NCBI RefSeq assembly: GCF_000695625.1
Contig: NZ_JMQI01000024.1
Location: 1-64,000, forward strand
DNA: 64,000 nucleotides
Reading direction: 5' to 3'
DNA from: Amycolatopsis rifamycinica
Lineage (GTDB): Bacteria; Actinomycetota; Actinomycetes; Mycobacteriales; Pseudonocardiaceae
The notes below the pieces were generated by a model. That model did not search any database and was not told the origin of the DNA. It saw only the letters and a list, made by a program, of their open reading frames with translations. Each line of letters begins with the position of its first letter. The first letter of the stretch is position 1. Made by a program: the position numbers and the translations under genes. Shown here in pieces: positions 16,002 to 22,434 of this stretch.

Positions 16002-16069
16002 GGGCACTTTCCCGGGAAAGTGCCCGTCGTGTGGCCACCGCGGGCGCGGCACTTTCTCGTGAAAGTGCC
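16002..16069. repeat. Two ACTTTC/GAAAGT palindromes in an intergenic gap
   Basis: The first, 16002-16025, is a perfect 24-bp palindrome (GGGCACTTTCCC plus its complement). The second, 16048-16069, is GGCACTTTC-TCGT-GAAAGTGCC, perfect except in the centre. They occupy the 175-bp gap between the repeat-peptide gene and the first GNAT gene. They could act as terminators or attenuators, but they belong to the same family as the five copies at 57024-57194. Confidence 0.85.
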
Positions 16070-16129
16070 GTTCCCGCGGCTGCCCCGCCGCCGGTTCCAC
16101 CACCGCCAGCCAACTGCCCGGGAGGGGCC

Positions 16130-16651
16130 ATGACCTCGATCGCGCCCGTCGCGCCGCCGGCCGAGCGTGCGCTGCCGCGCTGGTCGGCCCGCGCCTGCGG
16201 GGCCACCGACCGGGCGGCCGTGCTCGCCCTGTTCGCCGACCCCGGTTTCTTCTTCCGCACCGACCGCCCCGACACGCGGGCCGAGGGGGAGATCGACCGG
16301 CTCCTCGGCGACGACACCCGCGTGCTCTGCGCCGACGGCGACCCCATCGGCCTCTACGCGCTCGAGCACGAGGGCAGCGAGCACGGCTGCCACTACGTCC
16401 TGCACCTGCGCCTGCGCTCCGACGCCCCCACGCACTGGTGGCGCGAGGCCTACCGCGAGATCGTGCGGGCACTGCGGTGGCGGCACGAGCTGGTGCGGCT
16501 GTCGGTCCGGTTCCCCGAGTTCGACCCGGCGGGCCTCGCCTTCGCGCGGTCGGCCGGGCTCACCGAAGAAGGCACGCTCGCCGGCGTGACCACCCACGAA
16601 GGCCGCCGCCGCGGCACGGTCTTCTTCTCGCAGGTCTGGGCGGAGTCATGA
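16130..16651 (+). CDS. GNAT-family N-acyltransferase (first of four)
   Basis: A 173-residue protein starting at ATG 16130 behind GGGAGGGGCC. The N-terminus WSARACGATDRAAVLALFAD has the strand-helix opening of GNATs. It continues with DGDPIGLYALEHE, a strand pair, then WWREAYREIVRALRWRHELVRLSV, the usual acyl-CoA-binding helix and strand, and FARSAGLTEEGTLAGV, the GNAT C-terminal loop. The Q/RxxGxG/A loop is not well conserved, so the acyl donor is uncertain. It overlaps the next GNAT gene by four bases. With the lysine-rich repeat peptide upstream and acyl-carrier genes nearby, it may acylate a peptide amine; this is inference. Confidence 0.65.
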   Translation: MTSIAPVAPPAERALPRWSARACGATDRAAVLALFADPGFFFRTDRPDTRAEGEIDRLLGDDTRVLCADGDPIGLYALEHEGSEHGCHYVLHLRLRSDAPTHWWREAYREIVRALRWRHELVRLSVRFPEFDPAGLAFARSAGLTEEGTLAGVTTHEGRRRGTVFFSQVWAES

Positions 16652-17103
16652 AACTGCGCGGATACCGGGGCACCGACCACCCCTTGCTGAGCGGGCCGTG
16701 GCTCGCCGGCGAGCTGCTCGGGCTGCCCCTCGAAGACTGGCCCGCCCTGGCCGGCCCGGTCGAGGTGCCCCCGCCCACCGGGGACGACGAGGAGCTGTGC
16801 GTCACCGACGGCGCCTTCGTCCGCTACACGGCCATCGACTGGGTGCACCGGCGGGCCCGCGTCGAGATCGGCGTCCACCCCGGACTGTCCGATGTAGACG
16901 AACTGCTGGCCGCCGCCGTGACGCACGGGTTCGCCGGGCTCAACCTGCGCCGGCTGCACGGCTGGGTCACCCCGGCCGCCCGGCCCGGCTCGGCCGCGCT
17001 GGCCGCGGCCGGGTTCCGGTGCGAAGCGGTCGTCCCGGCCGCCACCTGGTTCGACGGCGCACCCGCCGCCCGCGAGATCTGGGGGACGATCCGCCATGAC
17101 TGA
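16648..17103 (+). CDS. GNAT-family N-acyltransferase (second of four, short)
   Basis: A 151-residue protein starting at ATG 16648 within the previous gene's end (ATGA). The centre AIDWVHRRARVEIGVHPG is the GNAT beta4 strand region, and FAGLNLRRLHGWVTPA followed by GSAALAAAGFRCEAVVPAATW is the helix and final loop that bind acyl-CoA and shape the acceptor site. The N-terminal part is short compared with the usual 160-180 residues, so it may work with its neighbours as a complex. It overlaps the third GNAT gene by eight bases. Acceptor and donor are unknown. Confidence 0.7.
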   Translation: MKLRGYRGTDHPLLSGPWLAGELLGLPLEDWPALAGPVEVPPPTGDDEELCVTDGAFVRYTAIDWVHRRARVEIGVHPGLSDVDELLAAAVTHGFAGLNLRRLHGWVTPAARPGSAALAAAGFRCEAVVPAATWFDGAPAAREIWGTIRHD

Positions 17104-17533
17104 CCTGAGGCCGCTCTCGCCCGCCGAGGCCGTCCGGGGACTGCGCCGCGCCGGCGACGCCGCGCGCGGGTTCCTCGGCACCGACCCGGTCACCCAGAAC
17201 GACGCGCTGCTCGTGCGTGAGCTCACCCGCCGCGAAGCCAAGGTGTACGCCGCGGGCGGCGCGCTGGTCGGCTGCGTGCCGAACCGGGCGCAGCCGCGCC
17301 AGGTCTACGTCTCCAGCACGTCCGCCGGGCCCGAGCCGGTGCGCGCGCTGCTCGGCCACCTGACCACCTACCAGCGGCGGACGTCGTTCGTCGCGCTGGT
17401 CGGGGCGGACGGCGCCGCCGCCTTCCTCGGAGCCGGGTTCGCCCGCGGCGGTGTCCTGCCCGGCCACCACTACGCCGGCCACGCGTTCCACGACGTGCTG
17501 GTCCTGGTGAAGGAGGAGCCATGCCGATCGTGA
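17096..17533 (+). CDS. GNAT-family N-acyltransferase-like protein (third of four, short)
   Basis: A 145-residue protein. Segments YAAGGALVGCVPNRAQPRQVYVSSTS, seen as a beta hairpin, then PVRALLGHLTTYQRRTSFVALV and AAAFLGAGFARGGVLPGHHYAG, give a shortened GNAT fold in which the C-terminal GF-loop is clear. No typical pyrophosphate-binding Q/RxxGxG loop is visible, so catalysis is uncertain. It overlaps the genes on both sides (eight and 13 bases). It may be a structural partner of the other GNATs. Confidence 0.55.
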   Translation: MTDLRPLSPAEAVRGLRRAGDAARGFLGTDPVTQNDALLVRELTRREAKVYAAGGALVGCVPNRAQPRQVYVSSTSAGPEPVRALLGHLTTYQRRTSFVALVGADGAAAFLGAGFARGGVLPGHHYAGHAFHDVLVLVKEEPCRS

Positions 17534-18102
17534 CCGTCCGGCACTTCACCGAAGAGGACGTCCCGCTGCGCACGGAACTGCTGCGCGAGGCCCGGTTCAC
17601 GGCCAACCTCACCGACTTCGCCGTCGGCTCGGACGACGACGGCCTGGCCGCCCGGCAGCTGCGCACCATCACCGAGGAGCAGCGCACCAAGCGGATCTTC
17701 ACCGTGTGCGGCCCGCACGGCCGTGTCATGGGGTTCGCGTGGATCACCTCGATCGACTGGCGCGCGCAGCGCTGCGAGCTGTCCTTCGGCGTGCTGCCCC
17801 GCGATCGCGGGCTCGGCGCCTTCGCCGTCTACGCGGTGCACAAGCACCTGCGCGACGAGCTCAACATGCGCGTCATCGTCAACCAGGTGCTCACGCACAA
17901 CACCATGTTCCTGTCCGCCGAAGCCCTCGAAGCCCAGCACCAGGTCCGGTGCGAACGGGATTCCTACACCGTCGGCGAATGGCGGACGGCCTGCTACTGG
18001 ACCCTGTCCGACGAGGACGTCCAGCGGCACCAGGCGTCCGAAGAGCGCCGCCGCCGGGAGCTGGCCGAGCGGATCCGCGCGCGCATCGAGGCCCGGACGT
18101 GA
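17521..18102 (+). CDS. GNAT-family N-acyltransferase (fourth of four)
   Basis: A 193-residue protein with the best-preserved GNAT pattern of the four. VTVRHFTEEDVPLRTELLRE opens it, VMGFAWITSIDWRAQRCEL gives beta4, and LSFGVLPRDRGLGAFAVYAV gives the acyl-CoA pyrophosphate loop (R-x-x-G-L-G). NQVLTHNTMFLSAEALEA is the C-terminal helix with the Asn often seen there. The last 30 residues are a charged helix. The gene overlaps the tricorn-like peptidase gene as GTGA. It is the most likely true acyltransferase of the row. Confidence 0.78.
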   Translation: MPIVTVRHFTEEDVPLRTELLREARFTANLTDFAVGSDDDGLAARQLRTITEEQRTKRIFTVCGPHGRVMGFAWITSIDWRAQRCELSFGVLPRDRGLGAFAVYAVHKHLRDELNMRVIVNQVLTHNTMFLSAEALEAQHQVRCERDSYTVGEWRTACYWTLSDEDVQRHQASEERRRRELAERIRARIEART

Positions 18103-21100
18103 CCGGGCGGGCCGGATATCTGCGGACGCCCGCGATCTCCGGTGACACCCTCTACTTCGCGTGCGAGGACGACCTGTGGTCGGTCCCCGCCGCCGGCGGC
18201 CGGGCGCACCGCCTGACCGCGGGCCCCGGCGAAGCCCGGCGGCCCCGGATTTCCCCGGACGGCACGGAAATCGCGTTCGTCGGCACCTACGACGGCCCGG
18301 CCGAGGTGTACGTCATGCCCGCCGAGGGCGGCGCGCCCCGGCGGCTGACCCACCAGGCCGGCCGCTGCGTCACCGTCGGCTGGCACCCGCGGACCGGCGA
18401 GGTGCTCTACGCGACCGACGCCGAGCAGCCGTCCGGCTTCGGCGCGCGCCTGTTCTCGGTGGCCTCGTCCGGCGGCCCCGCGCGGCCGCTGCGGCTCGGC
18501 CCGGCCGACACGATCGCCTTCGGCGGCGGCGGTGGCGTGGTCGTCGGCCGCAACACCGCGGATCCCGCGCGGTGGAAGCGCTACCGCGGCGGCGGCACCG
18601 GCGAACTGTGGTACGCGGCGGACGAGGCCGGCCCGTTCACGCCGCTCGTGGCGCTGCCCGGGAACGTCGCCGACCCGTGCTGGGCGGGCGGCCGCGTCCA
18701 CTTCATCAGCGACCACGAGGGCATCGGCAACGTCTACTCGTGCCGGCCCGACGGCACCGACCTGCGCTGCCACACCGACCACCACGACCACTACGCGCGC
18801 GGCCTCACCACCGACGGCACCCGGCTGGTCTACACCGCGGGCGCCCGGCTGCACCTGCTCGACGCCCGCGGCGCGCGGCCGGTGGCGGTGGACCTGGGCG
18901 GCGCGGCGCCGCAGCGCGGCCGCCGGTTCGCCCCGGCGGGCGAGTACCTCGACGGCGCGCGGCTGAGCCCCGACGGCACCCGGCTCGCGGTGACCGCCCG
19001 CGGCAAGGCGTTCACCTTCGCGCACTGGTCCGGGCCGGTCCGCGGCCACGGCAGTGCCGACGGCGTGCGCTACCGGCTGCTGCGCTGGCTGGCCGGCGGG
19101 CGGCAGCTGGTCGCCGTGGCCGCCGACGAAAGCCCGGACGAGCGGATCGTGCTGATGGACGCCGAGGGCGGCGAGGACGCCCCGGTGCTCGTGGCCGGCG
19201 GGGTCGGGCACATCACCGAGCTGACCGCCTCCCCCACGTCCGGGCTCGTCGCCTTCGCGACCAGCCGCCAGCGCGTGTGGATCGTGGACACCACCGACGT
19301 GCTCCCCCGGCCCCGGCTGCTGGACGCGAGCCGGCACGAGCGCATCGAGGACCTCGCGTGGTCGCCCGACGGGCGGTGGCTGGCCTACACGTTCCCGGAG
19401 TCGCCGCGCACGTCGTCGATCAAGCTGGCCGACACCGCGTCCGGGCGCACCCACCGGGTCACCGAGCCGGTCGTGCGGGACGCGCGCCCGGCGTTCGACC
19501 CGTCCGGGCGGTACCTGTACTTCCTCGGCCAGCGCGACCTCACGCCGGAACTCGACCAGGTGCAGTTCGACGTCGGGTTCCCGTTCGGCTCGCGGCCATA
19601 CCTGGTCACGCTGCGGGACGGCGATCCCTCGCCGTTCGAGACGCGGGCCGCGGTGCCCGGACAGTCGCCGGCCGCCGCGCGCGGCGACGGCCGGGTGGAG
19701 GTCGACCTCGACGGGATTTCCCGGCGGGTGGCGGCGTTCCCCGTGCCCGAAGGCCGCTACAGCGACATCGCGGCGCTGCCCGGGAAGGTGCTGCTGCTGT
19801 CGGTGCCGCTCGCCGCGCCCGACCCGGCGCACCCGGACGCCGGCGGCGAGGGCACGGTGTCGCTGGTGGACCTGGGCACGGGCCGGGTCACCGCGGACTG
19901 CCTCGGCCCGGTCGACGAGCTGGAGGTGCGGGGCGACGTCGTGCTGCACCGCACCGACAGTCGGCTGCGGGTGCTGCGCGCCGGCGCCGCCGGCGACCCG
20001 CCCGACGGCGAAGAGGCGGGCCCGGCCACCGGCTGGGTCGACCTCGGGCGGGTCAAGGTCCCGTTCGACCCGTCCGCGGAGTGGCGGCAGATGTTCCGCG
20101 AGGCGTGGCGGCTGCAGCGCGAAGGCTATTGGGACGCGCGGATGTCCGGCCTCGACTGGGACGCGGTGTATGACCGGTACGCGCCGCTCGCGGAGCTGGT
20201 GTCGTGCCGAGCGGAGCTGTCGGACCTGATCTGGGAACTGCACGGCGAGCTCGGCACCTCGCACGCGTTCGAGCGCGGCGGCGAGTACCGCGCCGGGCCG
20301 GACGAGGCGCAGGGCTTCCTCGGCGTCGACTGGGACACCCCGCCCGACGGCTCGCAGTGGCGGATCGCGCGGATCCTGCGCGGCGACGCCTGGAACCCCA
20401 AGGCGGGGTCACCGTGCGCCCGGCTCGGCGCGGACATCCGCGCGGGGGACGCCGTGGTCGCGGTCAACGGCCGCCGGGTCGGCCCGCCGGGTCCGGGCGA
20501 GCTCCTGGTCGGGCAGGCCGACCGGGAGGTGGAGCTGACCGTGCGGCGCGCCGGCCGCGAGCACCGCGTGGTCGTGCGGGCGTGCGCGAGCGAGGCGCGG
20601 GCGCGGTACCTGGACTGGACCGAAGGCAACCGCGCGTACGTGCGGACGGTGTCGGGCGAGCGGCTGGGCTACCTGCACGTGCCCGACATGACCCGCGCCG
20701 GGTACGCCGACTTCGTCCGCGGGTACCTCACCGAGCTCGACCGCGACGGCCTGATCGTGGACGTCCGGTTCAACACCGGCGGCCACGTGTCGCCGCTGCT
20801 GCTCGACCGGCTCGCCCGCCGCCGCACCGGCACCGAGCACGGCCGCTGGAGCGGGACGGCGCCGTATCCCACGGAGTCGCCGCGCGGGCCGATGGCGACG
20901 CTGCTCAACGAGCACACCGGGTCCGACGGCGAGATCTTCGCCCACGTGTTCCGCGCGCTCGGGCTGGGCCCGCTGATCGGCAGGCGCAGCTGGGGCGGGG
21001 TGATCGCGACCTGGCCGCGCCACCGGCTGGTGGACGGGACGGTCACCACGCAGCCGGAGTTCCGCTACCGCTTCGGCGACGCGGGCGGTTCGCTGGAGAA

Positions 21101-21269
21101 CCACGGCGTGGAGCCCGACCTGGCGGTGGTGCCGGCCCCGGACCGCCTCCTGCCGGGCGAGGACGACCAGCTGGCGGCGGCCGTCGCGCATCTGCTGGCG
21201 GAGCTGGGCTCGCCGTCGGACGAGCTGCCCGCGCCGCGCGCGGCCCTGCTGCTGCCGCAGGCGCCATGA
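18099..21269 (+). CDS. Tricorn-like S41 peptidase
   Basis: A 1056-residue protein, close to the length of archaeal tricorn protease. Residues 1-650 hold WD40/PD40-like beta-propeller repeats such as PRISPDGTEIAFVG, ARLSPDGTRLAV and LAWSPDGRWLAYTF, which in tricorn form two propellers that admit substrate and release product. A linker leads to LGTSHAF (about 720), the Ser-His pair; a PDZ-like segment follows (about 740-800). TGSDGEIFAHVF (about 941) carries the nucleophilic Ser, and ENHGVEPDL (about 1000) the Glu, so the tetrad is intact. Tricorn cuts oligopeptides into fragments of two to four residues. In this operon it may process a peptide precursor. It starts at GTG 18099 and ends overlapping the PPTase gene. 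Confidence 0.88.
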   Translation: MTGRAGYLRTPAISGDTLYFACEDDLWSVPAAGGRAHRLTAGPGEARRPRISPDGTEIAFVGTYDGPAEVYVMPAEGGAPRRLTHQAGRCVTVGWHPRTGEVLYATDAEQPSGFGARLFSVASSGGPARPLRLGPADTIAFGGGGGVVVGRNTADPARWKRYRGGGTGELWYAADEAGPFTPLVALPGNVADPCWAGGRVHFISDHEGIGNVYSCRPDGTDLRCHTDHHDHYARGLTTDGTRLVYTAGARLHLLDARGARPVAVDLGGAAPQRGRRFAPAGEYLDGARLSPDGTRLAVTARGKAFTFAHWSGPVRGHGSADGVRYRLLRWLAGGRQLVAVAADESPDERIVLMDAEGGEDAPVLVAGGVGHITELTASPTSGLVAFATSRQRVWIVDTTDVLPRPRLLDASRHERIEDLAWSPDGRWLAYTFPESPRTSSIKLADTASGRTHRVTEPVVRDARPAFDPSGRYLYFLGQRDLTPELDQVQFDVGFPFGSRPYLVTLRDGDPSPFETRAAVPGQSPAAARGDGRVEVDLDGISRRVAAFPVPEGRYSDIAALPGKVLLLSVPLAAPDPAHPDAGGEGTVSLVDLGTGRVTADCLGPVDELEVRGDVVLHRTDSRLRVLRAGAAGDPPDGEEAGPATGWVDLGRVKVPFDPSAEWRQMFREAWRLQREGYWDARMSGLDWDAVYDRYAPLAELVSCRAELSDLIWELHGELGTSHAFERGGEYRAGPDEAQGFLGVDWDTPPDGSQWRIARILRGDAWNPKAGSPCARLGADIRAGDAVVAVNGRRVGPPGPGELLVGQADREVELTVRRAGREHRVVVRACASEARARYLDWTEGNRAYVRTVSGERLGYLHVPDMTRAGYADFVRGYLTELDRDGLIVDVRFNTGGHVSPLLLDRLARRRTGTEHGRWSGTAPYPTESPRGPMATLLNEHTGSDGEIFAHVFRALGLGPLIGRRSWGGVIATWPRHRLVDGTVTTQPEFRYRFGDAGGSLENHGVEPDLAVVPAPDRLLPGEDDQLAAAVAHLLAELGSPSDELPAPRAALLLPQAP

Positions 21270-21970
21270 CGGGCCGGGTCGACGTCTGGCTGCTGCCGAT
21301 CCACCCGAGACCGGAGTGGCTCGGGCTGCTCGACGACGCGGAGCGCACCCGCGCGGCCAGGCTGGCCGCGACCCCGGCGGGTGAGGTGTTCACGGCCTCC
21401 CGCGCGCTGCAGCGCCTGTGGGGCGGGGCCGTGCTCGGCGTGCCGCCCGCGGAGGTGGTGATCGACCGGTCCTGCGAGCACTGCGCCGACCCCGCCCACG
21501 GCCGGCCCCGCCTGCCCGGAGCACCGGAGTTTTCGGTATCCCACACGGGCCGGTGGCTGCTGCTGGCGACGGCGGAGACGGGCGTGATCGGAGCCGACAT
21601 CGAGGACCCGGCCGCGGCCGCGGACCCGGCGGGACTGGCGGGAGTGGTTCTGTCGGCACCGGAACACCGGGAGTTCTCGGCGGCGGCCTCGGCGGAGCGG
21701 GCCGGTTTGCTGCTGACGGCGTGGACCCGCAAGGAGGCGGCGATGAAACTGGCGGGGCTCGGGCTCGCCGCGGCCCCGGCGCGGGTCGATGTGCGGAGCG
21801 CGGTCGCGCGGTCGGACGTGCCGGGCTGGCCGCGCGAGCGGGTGCACCTGCGGTCACTGGCAGCACCGGGCGGTCACGTGGCGGCGCTGGCGACGACGGT
21901 GGCCGTGCGGTCGGTGCGCCGGCGGGCGGTGGCGGAGCTCGGGAGACCGGCGATCGCGGGGTCGAGGTGA
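21266..21970 (+). CDS. Sfp-type 4'-phosphopantetheinyl transferase
   Basis: A 234-residue protein of the Sfp/EntD type. FSVSHTGRWLLLATAE is the substrate-contact region, VIGADIEDP holds the Mg-binding Asp residues, and AWTRKEAAMKLAGLGL is the WxxKEA motif with the catalytic Glu/Lys. It would activate the NRPS- and PKS-type carrier domains of the locus. It is a second, different transferase from the AcpS-ACP fusion at 5014-5676. It overlaps the tricorn gene (ATGA). The last 12 codons lie inside the first unit of a tandem repeat, so the C-terminus may be recently altered. Confidence 0.9.
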   Translation: MTGRVDVWLLPIHPRPEWLGLLDDAERTRAARLAATPAGEVFTASRALQRLWGGAVLGVPPAEVVIDRSCEHCADPAHGRPRLPGAPEFSVSHTGRWLLLATAETGVIGADIEDPAAAADPAGLAGVVLSAPEHREFSAAASAERAGLLLTAWTRKEAAMKLAGLGLAAAPARVDVRSAVARSDVPGWPRERVHLRSLAAPGGHVAALATTVAVRSVRRRAVAELGRPAIAGSR

Positions 21971-22188
21971 CCGCGAGCGGCGGGCTTCCGGTAGCCACGA
22001 GACCCGGCGGCCGCGGAACTCGGGAAGCCCGCGATCACGGGGGTGAGGTGACCGCAGGCGGCGGGCTTCCGGCAACCGCAAGGCCCGGCAGCCGCGGCCG
22101 CGGAACTCGGGAAACCCGCGACCGCGGGGCCGAGGTGACCGCCGCCGGCAGGCTTCCAACAGCCGCGAGGCCCGGCAGCCGCGGCGGC
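21934..22188. repeat. Three tandem repeats of 81-87 bp
   Basis: Units 21934-22014 (81 bp), 22015-22101 (87 bp) and 22102-22188 (87 bp) share GGARCTCGGGARRCC at the start and GAGGTGACCGC plus a GGCTTCC segment in the middle. The first unit covers the 3' end of the PPTase gene. Open frames across the array are repeat translations and I do not regard them as genes. Confidence 0.88.
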
Positions 22189-22434
22189 GGAACCGCAGCC
22201 GAACAGGCTGCGGGCCTCCCCCACTCGGGCGTACCCGGCCGGGCGCCGCTCCGTGGTGGTCGCCACGATCGCCCCTGCCGGGGTTCACAGCCCTGACCTG
22301 GCCGTACTCCGCCCGTCCGGGACCGCGGGCGTTCGGGGGCGGGGGCTTTCCCGCCGCCGGCCGGAGCAGGGGGCGCCAATCTGGGTAGCGAGTACCCATG
22401 TACGCGCATCTCCCTGAATGCGAATCTCTTCGGC
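22189..22434 (+). promoter_or_regulatory. Upstream region of the LanM gene with an inverted repeat
   Basis: This gap follows the repeat array. TGGGTA (22382-22387) and TACCCA (22393-22398) form a six-bp dyad with a five-base spacer, 37 bp before the LanM GTG, and could be an operator. No clear ribosome-binding site precedes that GTG, and no confident -35/-10 pair was found. Nothing else is seen in the stretch. Confidence 0.35.

Noticed and set aside
17994..20264. Leftward open frame of 756 codons opposite the tricorn-like gene
   Set aside because: No recognisable domain; compositionally typical of third-codon-position GC shadows.
21418..22296. + and - frames through the tandem-repeat array after the PPTase
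   Set aside because: Repetitive translations created by the 81-87-bp units, overlapping the PPTase gene; no independent start signals.
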